Below are positions 47,811 through 60,440 of a stretch of 64,000 nt of DNA, piece by piece. The translations under genes and the position numbers were made by a program. The notes under the pieces were generated by a model. It worked only from the letters and a program-made list of their open reading frames with translations, made no database searches and had not been told where the DNA came from. Source of the DNA: Mesocentrotus franciscanus. Taxonomy: Eukaryota; Echinodermata; Echinoidea; Camarodonta; Strongylocentrotidae. The DNA lies in the NCBI GenBank assembly GCA_037976565.1, contig CP137679.1, forward strand, positions 13,456,780-13,520,779, read 5' to 3'. Every line of letters begins with the position of its first letter. Position 1 is the stretch's first letter.

Positions 47811-48449
47811 ACTACAACTACCACAATACTACTATTACTACTGCTACTACTACTATAACTACTATTAGTGGTACTACTGCTATTACTACTCCCACTTGTA
47901 AAAGTAGTTGCAGTTACTACTACCGTTCTCTCCCATTACGATTGGTACTATTACAACAACAACGACGACAACAGCAACAACAGCAACAACTCCTACTACT
48001 ACTACTACTACTACTAATATTATTATCAGTATTACTAGTGCAAGTAGCATTAATACAACTACAGCAACAACTTCTACTACTACATCACTACTACAACTCA
48101 TATTGCTGCTACTACTACTTCATTCCTCCTCCTACTACTTGTATTATTGCAATAAATATTGCGGCTACTCTAAACACTACTAATACTACTAGTAGTACTA
48201 CTTCTAATGCAATTACTACTTCTACCACTGCAATTACTACTGTTGCTACTACTATTTCTCTTCCTACTCCTACTACTACCACTACTATTATTACTATTTC
48301 TACTACTACTATACTAGTAGTAGAAAGCGGTGCGAATAGTAGAAGAAAACTGTTGTGTGGATTCATCTTATCGAATGAAGACATGTAAATAATGATAAGC
48401 CCGAAAGTAAAACTTAACAAATGGCATCGTGACCCCAAATTTTCATTGA

Positions 48450-48790
48450 CTCAATTAACAATTTTAATAATAATGAAAATTCAAGATAATATTTATAACA
48501 ATTATAATAACAATAACAACAATAATGATGATAATAACATTGCCACTCATGGCGTTCCATTATTATTACCGCTGCTTTAGCACGGCTGTCATTACACCGC
48601 TCAAGAATTGTAAGTAATTAATTCCTGGCAGGTACCCATTTACCTGGATGAAGTGTAGTAAAATGTTTATTCATATATTGCCAAAAGACATTAGTGCTGC
48701 GACAGGGATTCGAACGCCATACTTTGTGGTTCACAGTCAAGATACTATCCAATAGCCACAACACCTCTACACTGAACCACAGAGATATGT
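48450..48790 (-). mobile_element. tRNA-derived SINE with AAT-rich tail
   Basis: On the minus strand, B-box-like GCGTTCGAATCCCTGTCG is followed by GCACTAATGTCTTTTGGCAA, as in the copy at 3560-3765. A body with GGTAAATGGGTACCTGCCAG and GACAGCCGTGCTAAAGCA follows, ending in ATT/GTT triplets at about 48455-48560. The body phrases are those of widespread marine-invertebrate SINEs as I recall them. Confidence 0.75.
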
Positions 48791-51010
48791 CTTAAGCTGT
48801 GTTGCAAATAGATGAAAACACTAATAGATTTTCAGGAGGACAATGTCTTACATCGCAAATGACAAGAAGTGATTATGACATAAATAAATCTTCTACAAAA
48901 TAAATTCCCTTAATCAACAATCACGAAGAGGTCTCCGTTGACCAACAAAAATGTGTTGACGTGCAGAAAGTGAACTTTATCATGATTTTGACAAAACAAC
49001 TTTGATCGATTTAATTCTTTTCCTTACAAAATATTACATGTTTTACGCAATGAACAAATTGTAGTTTTTTGCCAAACATCTACTTTAAAATGGTCACAAG
49101 ATCTAGACAAATCAGAGTGGTAATATTGACCTAATACTTTAACGTGTACATTCATGGATACTAGAAGTAGAGAAATTAAATAATTATTTGAATTTTATTT
49201 TTGGTGTTGTTTTATAACTAGCCTTTGTTATGGTACGTTGACAATGTGATGTGCTATTCAAAAATTATTTATGTGTTGTCCAACGTTTACATTTAGAAGA
49301 AAAAAGTTTATAACAAGATAGATCAATATAGATAATTTGTATATTTGTATTTGTAACAAAATAAGTGCATTCTGAAGGAGGAGAAAATCTTTTTGAATTT
49401 ACAGTAAGTTGTTGAATGAAATAAATCGTTCTTTGTATATGCATCATTCAATATGAACAATAATAAGATTGTATTTGCAAGGTATATGCTTCAGATCAAA
49501 ACTGTATATTCAACAAATATTTTATGTGGTTAAGTTGAAATATATGCAAGTAATGATTATCGATGTTGTATATCCACACTGTTTAATGGTAATCATTTGT
49601 GACTACCGATAAGATCGACTTGATTTAACTATGAACGCTCAGGTAAACCATTTGGTATAAAAAAAAATGAAAACAATTGATCTCCAAGAGAAAGAGATAG
49701 GAGCGCCCTCTAATGGTGATCCACTAACACGCTGTTCCCGCGCGAGTTTGTTTACTGTTTTTGACGTCATTTTCGACCTCTCCGAATCGAATGATTTGAA
49801 CTCTTGCATGGCAGCGTGGATAGACATTCGGTACTGTACTCTGGCAGTACATTATTGTATTTACTTGTTTTGACGTTGAATATATTTACTCATGCTGACT
49901 GCTGTTTTGTGTGATATGACGAGATAACTTGGAGATGAGATTTATTTCAAGAAATTATTATTATATTGCTTCATTTACAACTATAAGAATCAGGGAGAAG
50001 GCTGGAGGATTTTTTTACGAGCAGACAGCGCTGGGATCTTCAATAATTGCCTGTAATTTTTGGCTGTAGATAATCAATGCGTATAGTGATAGGCATACTT
50101 TGTATTGTATTACTATAAGAACTGTTGCCTCATATTTGTACGAAAGTAGGAATACGTTCTCACACTGATATCTTATGAATACAAGAGACCATGAAAATAC
50201 GCTGTTCGGTTTTATGTTCATACTTTTTTTTCAAACTTTCATCCAAGTTATACCTTTTTAAGCGTTTTTAAGCGTTGAGGCGAAATTCCTTTTATTTTCT
50301 TCAGCCATGATGATCTTGTGTTTGATGATTCAGTAGTTCATATCAATATATTTCGAGGTAGAGAATGATTCTATTTGTTGGTTTGTTGTTTTCATTTTCA
50401 GACAATGCCTGTTTTAGCTAAGGTTATTGGACAGTAATACAATCGTAGGAAGGTGCCAATCATGTTTGTAATGATATATGGATTTTCTAAAAACTTTGAT
50501 GTACTCCATCAAATCATAGGCATATCATTCATTACATATTAGATGGGTGCAACTCAGATGTTTATCCCATTATTTCATTTTTCCTGTGGAGGGTTCGCGG
50601 GGCCATCAACAATAAATGTCTAATTAATCAAAATGTAAATACATACCGTAAATACAATTAAGGCAGGGTATCTTACCGACATTGCTACCACTGCTGTGGT
50701 GTATTTTCACTAATGCCTTTCGGCACAGGTTTACAGAAAACCATTTCCGGTTCCTGTACACAGGTATCATCACACGTGCGTCATGCAGTTAAATATGCAT
50801 TGTGGGACATAGCTGTCGACACTAGACCATCTTAATTCCATGTTTCTTTAATTGTTTCACACCACATTCATTCAAACACAATGGATACATTTCAAGCTGT
50901 ATTCTGGTTTAATCTACGAAAAGATAAAAGTGTGTACTAGTCATGCGATACATAAAAGAAACTGTCTAGAAGCGACTGGGAAAAGGCTGATTATGTAGTA
51001 CATAAGACCT
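48791..51010. other. Non-coding stretch, no gene seen
   Basis: This is AT-rich sequence. A perfect TGACGTCA palindrome lies at 49762-49769 within a slightly CG-richer patch (49700-49820). The frames there are short and unrecognisable, so no promoter is called. Confidence 0.45.
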
Positions 51011-51292
51011 GGGGGTGTTTCACACATACTAAGATCGACTTTAAGTTGGAATTAACTATGACAGGCTGTTCATGCCACTAGTTCCTCTAACCATTCCTGG
51101 CATTGGTTTCTCAAGGGACGTACAAACCGTGGTCGCAAATCTACAGAATTTACCTCTTTTAATAGTTCATTATTGAAGGAAAAAAAATATCATAATTGAG
51201 AGACCAATGGTGAGAGCAAACAGTGGCATGAACGGCCTGCCATATTTGAGTCCAACTTAAAGTCGATATTAGTCTTTGTGAAACACTCCCCT
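51011..51292. mobile_element. Foldback element with GTGTTTCACA ends
   Basis: The left arm (GGGGGTGTTTCACA, then CGACTTTAAGTTGGA, then GGCTGTTCATGCCACT) is matched by the reverse complement of the right arm ending CTTTGTGAAACACTCCCC. The arms are about 85 bases in an element of about 280. Tips resemble those of the element at 18769-19072, but the interiors differ. Confidence 0.82.
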
Positions 51293-53394
51293 GGTGTATG
51301 ATGTGAGCTTTAGAATCATCAAAATGATGAGACGTTGACTCAATTTTGATTATTATCGCATGCACTCACACAGGAATATGTATATTGGAATATTCGCTTA
51401 ATTGTGGCATGAATATTTGAAGAGTTTCATTCCAAAAGGAAAAGGGATTTGTTTACCAGATTTTGTACATGCGTCTATGGAAAATTGATATTAGAAGGTG
51501 CATTTATTCATAATTGCTCCCAAAATTTAGGTAAATACTTTTGTAGACGGGTTCTAAAGTGAACAATGTTCTGATATCAATAACTCAATTTTCATCAAAA
51601 GTGGATTCAGCTCCTTTTGGAATTAAACTCTTCATTTGTTCCAAACTATTCAGCTATTTCCCAGTTGTACATCAATATGAAAACGTTTGAAGAGCTTTCC
51701 TTTTTCCCCTTTAGGAAAATTTTCTTTTTATAGTATTCTTCCAAACTAACACTAACAGAATGAAGAAGCCCGCACGTTTTTTTTCACCTCTAACACAACT
51801 CACCCTAATTGCCAATTTGAAAATGGATTGTTTGTACGATGTAGAGTATAAAACAGCAATAATTTTTTTTTTAAACACATTTTCACTCTAAATGACTATT
51901 TCGGGAGATCTCAAATTTCGACAAAATACGATTTCTTTGAATATTCTCGTGAACTTTTGTTATACAAAATTTCCTCCATTTTAACTGTCAACACTACTGT
52001 TAAAGTAATCATATTCGGTAACGGTAACTTTGCTATATGCACCCTTCGGAGCATTGGCATTTGAATTTAGTTTAGAATCACAACTGAGAAAAATCACGTA
52101 TAGTTCAAGAGAAAGCAGAAACAAAATATAAGTCCAAACATTACAAAAAAGTGCAAATTTTCAACCAGAACATAAGCTGTCTGAAGAACGGTATTATGCC
52201 ATTTAGATGGATGGCCTTACAAATGATTCTATCTTCCAGCCAGGTGAAATATCTTAATGAAAAAAACCCATTTTCATCCTCTGCGTAGATGTACTCGGAT
52301 ATTTTTACTTGAACTTGAATTATAACCAATATAGAAATGTGAGAAATCCATTGCTTCTTTAGCTCAATCCCCATATCAACAGTGCATATTAAGCGCTTCT
52401 TTAATTTTTTTCATTCTAGGTGGTTGTTGATTTTATACATGCAGTGTATTATGATTTTATTACGTATTTTGCGCTTTATCTCAACTTTGACATGTTTCAA
52501 ATATCGTTAATCGACAACCTCATAAGAAGAAATGACGTAATTACCGATCACAGTATAGGTTTCTATTATACTGTATGTTTGAAAGACTTATTGTGGAGTT
52601 CATGTCACTCTCTCACGCCCTCTAGAGTTGGATAGCATATAGTGAAGAACAAGCAATATCGTCGTGTAATATTCGAGATAGCGCAATAATAAATGATATT
52701 CTGTATGTGGAGATATCATGTCACATTTTTTTTTCATTAATATGCTTCCGCTAATTTCAAGTAGTTCGATTATTCTTGGTTATGTAGTCAGTGCAATACT
52801 GTAAAGAGGTATCCATCAAAATATGTTGTTTCTTGTAATATGTCATACTTTATGTCATTTGTTAACAACGATGGAAAAAAAAGTAATCGTTTTTATTTCA
52901 GCAAATACAATTTTTACGAAAAAAGCTAACGTTCTCTGTGATTTTGTTCGTTGTTCATCATAGACATCGATATAATAAAATAATAAAATCATATAACGGA
53001 AGCGGGAAAGGGGAATAACGGAATGAAACAGGTAAATTGACGAAGAGAAAAAAGGAGAGTAAAAGAGACCGAGAAGGGATGGGTTCAACCAACAAAAACT
53101 GCAGAAGTCGACAAAGGAGGGAAGTGGTTTGTGAGTGAACGGAAATGCAAGAGAAAGACAGAGACATAGAGGGGCAAATACGTACAGTGGTCATGGCGAA
53201 AGTGACTCATGCGAGTACGGGCCTTCACAGCTCGTATGCCTGCGTCACACCTTTGCGTATTTGGCTTGCGTATTGCTGCGTATTTATGGCGAGCCGTTTT
53301 ATATAGAGATAGAGATAGAGAGAGCGGAGGTGAGGGAGAGCAAGTGCGAGATAGGTAAGGTGTAAGATATTAAGAAGTGAGGTTCTCGAGATAC
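51293..53394. other. Non-coding stretch, no gene seen
   Basis: This is AT-rich sequence with short unrecognised frames and a brief GATAGAGA repeat near 53307-53325. Confidence 0.5.
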
Positions 53395-53640
53395 GTCGCA
53401 ATGCGATCGGCTCATTTGCAAAATATTAGTTTGCAAGATCGACCTTTCGTGAAACGAACGCGAAAGATCCCGCGACCTTTCGTAAATATATCGAAGGGTT
53501 TTCACAAAGCGTCGGGTAAATTGGACCAGACCATTTGTAGATAAGAGGGTTTTTTCACAAACATTACCCCCGACATTTCCTGAAGAAAGAGGCATGTTTT
53601 CACAAAATGTTCGGGTAATGCGACCTCCTCATCCGACGCG
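53395..53640. repeat. Short repeated and inverted TTTTCACAAA motifs
   Basis: TTTTCACAAA occurs three times (about 53499, 53553 and 53598). It is followed by GTCGGGTAA, ATTACCCCCGAC and GTTCGGGTAATG respectively, so the second is inverted relative to the others. The patch is CG-richer than its surroundings. It may be the remnant of a foldback element. Confidence 0.45.
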
Positions 53641-54527
53641 ATGACCCGCTGAATCGAGTGAGCCTTTTATATTTGGGTGTGATATCGAAGGCCATGTTTA
53701 AGCTTATATCTGTCAATGCACTTTTAATATTATATACAATTTTCTGGGTTGATTTCGTTGCTGGGAAACGTTATAAAAATACAAGCATATGTTCGCATGT
53801 CTTTATCTATAACCGGCCTTTTTTATTACTACCATCTGCTCTATTCGGACAAGGGTGATTACTATATTTATTATTATTTGTTTATTGCAACCAAAAGTTG
53901 AGGTTGGATATACTAACTTATAGATAACAATGGTAGAAATAAATGATTTGCAGAAAATCAAAGAAACTGTAAAGTCCGATGCATAAATAAATGAATAACA
54001 ATTTGTTACAATCAAATTATTAAACATTATCAAATGAATTAACGTAAGCTAATGAGTACAATATTTCATAATGATTCTTCTTAACATCCCAAATGATTAG
54101 GGTATGTATGCCTTTAAATTTAACAGTTTATAATGAAAATGACAATAATAATGGATACAAAAAGGAAATACAGGTCACAAACATTAAATAGATTCCGAAT
54201 CGAGTTGTGAATGAGTACTTAAGGGAAGTAAAAACTTTAGAAAATATTATAACAACCAGTGAGGAGAAAGGGTATAGAATTTGAATTATTTTCAAACAAT
54301 CTTCTAACCTAGTTCAAACCAATCCATTATGAGGTGAATGGAAAATACCCTGATCGCTTCCTCCCCCCCCCCCGAACAAAAATGAATAAATGAATAAAAT
54401 AACGAAAATTATGAATAACACAAATACTAGGGTGAACAATTTGGACCTCTTACTTATATATATATTTCAGTTAGTATAAAACTAATATATATATAAACTC
54501 AATAACGTTTAACAGTCAGTAATTCTG
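53641..54527. other. Non-coding stretch, no gene seen
   Basis: This is AT-rich sequence with a poly-C run near 54363. Frames are short and unrecognised. Confidence 0.5.
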
Positions 54528-54632
54528 AGACCATATTCATAACTTACAAAGCTAGTTGTCTACTAATTACATAGGCTATAGTACATAGTTAGTTGACATC
54601 TATACTAAGTAAGGTTTTTATGAATATGGGCC
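54528..54632. mobile_element. Small foldback element with CCATATTCATAA ends
   Basis: CCATATTCATAA at 54531 is matched by TTATGAATATGG at 54619-54630. Further pairing occurs between CTTAC and GTAAG and between CTAGTTG and TAGTTGAC inside. The element is about 105 bases and non-coding. Confidence 0.65.
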
Positions 54633-57600
54633 ATGATAGCGTGTAAACAAATATGACACAGGCTCCTTGGATGACAGTTATTGACAATCGACTGTCGGTC
54701 TCTGGAACGGTCGATCAAATGAGATATCGCCGGTTGGTTTAGCCTTTCCCGGTGATGGCCTAATTTAGAGATATCAACACTGCATCAGAAACATAAGACT
54801 CTTTTTGAATAACGCTATCTCATTTGATATTCAAATTGCCTACATGTCTATCGAAATACCACAATGGGACAATACGCGTTCATGACAGATTTTTAATAGA
54901 AAAAATAAATCATTCATCTATTATTTCTTACAGTCTAATGCATAGCGCTTTCTGTATCGGAAAGAAGAAAAAAATCCATTATCTCATGTCTATGTGTAAT
55001 AAAAAGTAGTTTAGCCAAATTTTACTGAAAGGTCTGGAAAGTTAATTCTATATTAAAGAGGTAGTTCAGTCTTAGTATCAGTTATAGATGTGTAATATCA
55101 AGGTGAATTCTAGGGCAAGTTTTATACTTAGACTTAAGATGCACATAATTTTGGACTTGAGATGAGCCTTTACGCGTCCACCGACAGTTACATTAGGCGG
55201 CATTAAACACAAAAGGGGTGACCTCCTTTTTTCTTCTTAAAAGATTCAAATATTCAAAAATACATTTATTTCCATCTTTAATCAAATCACCTCAAAGTGG
55301 AATATACACGGATGGAGAAGACGGGTTTCTTGAAAGCACGGGGCTTATGTTGGGTTCGCCAAAACAATACAAACATAGGTAAATATAAACTGGCATGATA
55401 TATCTACATACAAATATTCCCACACAGAGAAAGAGAGAGAGAGAGTAAGAAAGAAGGAGAGGGAGAAGAAAGAAGGAGAAGGAATAAAAGGAATAAAAGG
55501 GGGAATTATGTAGAATACAGTATGTCTTGTACATCGCTATGCCAAATTGAACCAAGGTCAATGAGACCGCAGTCTACGAAGAATTCAGTCTCGTTTACAA
55601 CCTGACAACAAGTCTGAAAGTTCACAACTACGAGTTTTAAGTCTTACTGTTACAACCATCTAATATTAATCTGAACTAGGTGGAAACAGACGAAAAAGAA
55701 GCAACAAGATTGAGAACCTGTCTATGCTTAAGAAAACTACTGATAATGTACACGTCTCATAGGTAGATGTATTATAGTGACATATATGAACGACTTATTT
55801 CGTTGTGCACTAAAATAGTCTAAAGATCTCAATGAGAAATATAGAACAGCGGCTGTTACTTGTAAAGAACTCCGTAAAAGTGTCGTGCCCTTTCTTCCTT
55901 CCGAATAAGTCAGTATTACCTCCTAAACTTGATAACCTGAATAAGCTATACGTCTTGATCCCTCAAACTTCGATACCTTTCTCTTTGAATTGGTAGATGC
56001 AATGGTCGGCCATTACCCTTCCACGTACAAATTAGAGCGGCTTACCTCATTAAGCGGGACAAGCACCACCCGGGATTCGGAGAGGCTTGATTCAAAGAAA
56101 CAAATGGCGATGCAACTAAGGGTCCTTTGGCGCTAAGAGATATGAATTACGGGATGACAGGTTTGCAACATCTAATTTATGCACGAAGATAATGTTTCAG
56201 AACGTCGTGACGTGTATAAATGTAGGACCAGATGGCTTGTACTTGGCTAGAGGATGAGATCAGAAGAGGTTGGCAAAGACAAAATACCTTTATACTGAGT
56301 CTAGTTTAGACTTTGTCTCCAATAAACATTGGTTTAAAGGTAGACGATACAGTTTTGCAGATAACCGAATGATTGATTTTGCATTCAAACCATCCCTGTA
56401 AACGTAGGTGTAGATATGCATTGTAAAAGAATATTAATTCATTCAAACCATACCATAAGAGCTGCACATTCTGAACAAAAATCAAAGCCGAAGGAATTTT
56501 GTACTCTTTACAAAGAATTTCCTATTACTAATTACTGTAAGACGTATTTTTCTTGTATCAATCGTTGCCTTGTAAGTGAAATAATGATAGGATTATGCAT
56601 TTCTTAGGGATGTGGAATTAGAGCCGTAGCTACAGACCTTACAGGGGGCATAAGCTCCTCCCATAATTCAATGGGGAGACAAGGTAAAAGGGAGAAAGGG
56701 AGAGCGGAAAATATTAAATGGGGTAATGTAAAGGAAAAACAATGCGAACCCTCCCAAACCCTCCTTCATTCGAGCGCTTTGTTCCCTCGTATTTCATTCA
56801 CCTCATAAAACATGTGACCCCGAAACAAGTGACTCAATGGGCGAACACTTTGGCACTGGATATCAATGCTGCCCCCTCCCCACGACGTAACCCATGATTG
56901 GCTCCCCTGATATCAATGTATCCAAACATTGTACATAAAGCCATGAGGATTATCTGTCAACGCGTTCAACCGACCAAAGCGGAGAACTTTCTTGAAGGGT
57001 CGGCGACACGGCTCATTACGCCAATCCCCAACCCCGATAATCAAGGGAAAAGCCCAAGTCACACTAACGTGACCGACACCAGATTTAAAAAAAAACACCA
57101 AACAAGCACACAAACAAACAAACAAATAAATAAAACAAACAATACAAAAAATAAAGACTATCGAGTCGATGAAAAAAAGTTCGCGAATTTCGTTACTGGT
57201 TCAGATTCGAGGAAATTTCTTAACGCGAAACAATTGATAATTGACACAACTGTCATTTTTTAAAAATGCAATTTGTGAAGGTTTCTTGACGTGAAAATGG
57301 CCGTCCTCAAGAAATCGCGTTTTACAGTCAAGGCTGTAGACCAATAAAACGCATCAATACGTTACCACGAATGTTCAAGATTATGTCGATTATTGGTAGG
57401 GTTTTGAGTCGGGTTGGCGGTGTATATAAGGTATATATAACGAGACATTCATGGTACATCCATTACACAAAGATGAACCTCTATTATATACGTCATGGGT
57501 TATGACGTTTGATCATTCATAGAACTTCTGATGTGTGGAGAAACAAATAATTGTAGTTTTTACATTTTTGTTGTACGGCTGCTTCCGTGATAACCTAGCC

Positions 57601-58410
57601 TAATATTATGGTTAATTTCATTTTCCAGATAAGAGAATATACGCATAATTATTATCAGCCATACATTTTTAATCGCTCTTAAAGATTTGATTAACGCTGA
57701 ATAGAATTCGTACGTACGAACTTGATGGAACTTCATTAATAGCACATTAATTAATCTTCTTGTTTGACAAGAACCTGAATAATATTTTCAATTTCAGATC
57801 TTACAAATTAAACGGCAGATAAACTTAGGAAACCACGTTGTTTATATACTTGTTTTTTGTTTGCTAACTTCTCTTTAGTTCTCTTTAGTGTCGAATCAAT
57901 ACTCACGTCCGGCATGTGCCATTTTCACTTAGACGGAATTGCATTTTCCCGAAGGATGTTTTAAGATTTTATTGACAGAGTACGAGACATTTATATCAAT
58001 TACAGTCATACATCTGACCGGATTACCACCTATCCCCTCCAGGAATAATCCAGGCTCGTTTTGGGATTAACGTGAGCTCTTTTAACACGCCAGTGACGGT
58101 GTACATGGTGTAAGTAGGTCGATCATTAAAACCCTTGTAATACGCCAGTGATAGAATACATGGATTCACTGTGGGGTAGGAGGGTCTGACTCGACGCCCC
58201 AAGAATCTTGCGGATTGCACCGTCTATAAGATAACGAAGGCGCGTTCATACTTGTGTTCTTATGTCAACATAATCAATAATTTGTGAAATTTGTAATCAA
58301 TAGGAAAGCTTAATCGTAATTCGTATGAACATAACACTTGATGATAACAAATCAAGATAAAATTGTGCGTTACTAACCAAAGAGGTGTTGTAACATACAC
58401 ATTTCAATTG
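54633..58410. other. Non-coding stretch, no gene seen
   Basis: A short (GA)n tract lies near 55431-55445. Frames at 56416-56607 and 56898-57263 have no recognisable similarity and lack splice context. Confidence 0.45.
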
Positions 58411-58556
58411 AATAACGTATATCAAGACGTGTATTAATCAAATATAATAATTCACGTATTGGGCCGAACGTTTACCATCCGAAAGACGCGATTGAGATTC
58501 GAACCTGGTTTATGGGAAGACCAAAGAGCTTACCACTAGACCAATTTACATCTCCC
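58411..58556 (-). mobile_element. tRNA-headed SINE sharing its body with the 7SL-headed SINEs
   Basis: On the minus strand the head has a clear tRNA-like A box (TGGTCTAGTGGTAAGCTC) and B box (GGTTCGAATCTC). It is followed by CGTCTTTCGGATGGTAAACG and then GATTAATACACGTCTTGATA. That body is the same as in the elements at 22.0 and 27.3 kb, whose heads are unrelated and 7SL-like. Confidence 0.7.
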
Positions 58557-59621
58557 ATGACCGAGACTAAGACCAGGACCAAGAGCTAAACAAAGAACCA
58601 ACTGAGAGAGGGACATTAAGACATGGTATGGAATGACACTGCAAGAGTGTACTAGGATGGCAGAGAACAGAGATGTGTGAAAAAATGTTGCAATCAGCCT
58701 CCGAGCTGGGAGAAGATACCTTTAAAGATAGATAGATTTACTGTCGACTTTGACACACATTCATTCCTAAACGTAAATTACGCTTGTTGTCTGCTTTTTT
58801 GTTGGTGACCCTCTATATTCCATAGCGGACGAAATAAAGAAATGAAGACGCGCGAGCGCTCTCTCTCTCTCTCTCTGTGCATGCTGTGGCGCCACTGCCG
58901 ATAGCGCGGCGCCACTTAACATTTCGAGCACGCTTCTAAATACACGAATATGAACACAGCTATTTCTACGCCTCGTCCAGCCATGATATGACACAACAGA
59001 GCCATGGGATTTAAGCGGGTAATTAAGCTGTCAGAACCATTCCCAATGACACATTGCTTGTTCATTCGTTCATACTGTTATAATTGCTATCCCGGTCTCT
59101 GGTCAAGGAGAAGAAGAAAAAAGATACAGTTCACACGTCTGTTCATTCCTTTAGAATGGATACATTTATTGAATTGTAGCCAGATGCAATACAGCGTAGT
59201 CCCCATGATGCAATGTCTTTTTGTTATTGATTTCATTATTATATCATGTTTCGAGTATAATTTATTCATGCACTATTTTTGTTTATCTGTCTCTAAACAT
59301 ATTTGTTCATTTCTTTATCTACCTCTTTTCATATTTCTTTAAGCTAACGCTTTTTTTGTAATTGAGAAGAAAAAAATGCATTTTTAAAAGACAAAAGAAC
59401 AAAATTATATTTTTGAATGAATATGAATTTCATGCAACTTTTAATTTTACATTATAATAACCGCTATTGGTTTCAGTTCTATAAGTGTTTGTTATGAACG
59501 TTTTCTGTAATCATTATTCATGTAAGTATTACGGTTATATTTTAATTTTTATAGATTTTCCAGCTCAATTTTGCAGTTTGGTTATTCCGTTTGATGTTAA
59601 GAGCATTCAAAGCTACGATCG
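58557..59621. other. Non-coding stretch, no gene seen
   Basis: A CT run lies at about 58859-58876. A small perfect inverted repeat, GTGGCGCC/GGCGCCAC, lies at 58886-58915. The 112-codon frame at 59004-59342 is hydrophobic, AT-rich and unrecognised. Confidence 0.45.
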
Positions 59622-60373
59622 TTGTGATCGCCACGGAAAATTGTAATTCGAATTCATTTTCGTTCGTTCAAGTTCGTTATTCATGCAACAAGTTCCTCAA
59701 ATAAGTCATGTAAATTTAAATAAGGAGCATACAATTTAACAAATATTCATTCAATTTAATTTTCTCTCATTCGAATTTGTTATCGGGCAAAACTTTCTTC
59801 AAATGAGTCACCTGACTTTAAAAGAAAGGGGGATGGAAATTGAGGGATGGGCATTCTAAATAATTGGAAATAGTAATGCAAGCCGATTCAATTAGTTCAT
59901 TCAGTGTAAGTTTAAAACCACCGCAAATATCATTTTACCTTTAAAAAAAAAAAATCAAAAGTCTATTGTAGTATACCGACTAGACTAGATGCAGAGAGAG
60001 AATTTCGTTTACAAAAAAGTACACCTAACACAACGCTCAATCAGCTCCATAATTTATTGGAAAATAAACCTAATAACAATTAAAACATGTAAAAAAAGAC
60101 ATTATGTGGTTTTTATTTAACCCAGTCAGTTGTGATCGCCACGGAAAATCGTTATTCGAATTCATTTTCGTTCGTTCAAGTTCGTTATTCATGCAAAAAG
60201 TTCCTCAAATAAGTCATGTAAATTTAAATAAGGAGCATACAATTTAACAAATATTAATTCAATTTCATTTTCTCTCATTCGAATTTGTTATCGGGCAAAA
60301 CTTTCTTCAAATGAGTCACCTGACTTTAAAAGAAAGGGGGATGGAAATTGAGGGATGGGCATTCTAAATAATT
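59622..60373. repeat. A-B-A' duplication: 244-bp direct repeats around a 264-bp block
   Basis: Block A (59622-59865), starting TTGTGATCGCCACGGAAAAT, recurs almost unchanged at 60130-60373 with no net length change. The block between them (59866-60129) recurs at 61994-62257. Inside A, phrases like TTCGTTATTCATGCAA and TTTGTTATCGGGCAA followed by TCAAATnAGTCA repeat at about 100-base spacing, so A is itself made of older satellite-like units. A further unit follows at about 60374-60440. Confidence 0.88.
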
Positions 60374-60440
60374 CTCCCTCGTTTGAATTCATTATCCTTG
60401 CAACAATTTTGTTCAAATGAGTCATTAAAATGTCAACTAA

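Larger units (their letters stand above)
40896..48335. repeat. Giant degenerate ACT/AGT triplet array with insertions
   Basis: Most of this 7.4-kb stretch is built from ACT triplets on the + strand, with variants such as ATT, GCT, CCT and TCT. Dense blocks lie at about 40905-41240, 41340-41500, 41600-41860, 42420-42840, 42930-43260, 43437-43760, 44115-44470, 45930-46180, 46520-47330 and 47812-48330. Unique-looking spacers of 100 to 550 bases and two hAT-type insertions separate them. Triplet order is kept over long distances, so frames are open on both strands (Thr/Leu/Tyr on +, Val/Ser on -). These are not genes. Confidence 0.92.

Noticed and set aside
40895..48388. Many long open frames (70-220 codons) on both strands in the ACT array
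   Set aside because: They are Thr-, Leu-, Tyr-, Val- or Ser-rich readings of a triplet repeat that lacks stops by composition, with no domain or splice context.
56898..57263. A 121-codon + strand frame
   Set aside because: The C-terminal half is Lys/Asn/Thr low complexity arising from an A-rich run, and there is no recognisable family.
59622..60373. A-B-A' considered as a miniature LTR retrotransposon
   Set aside because: No convincing TG...CA ends, primer-binding site or polypurine tract, and B occurs without A at 61994.
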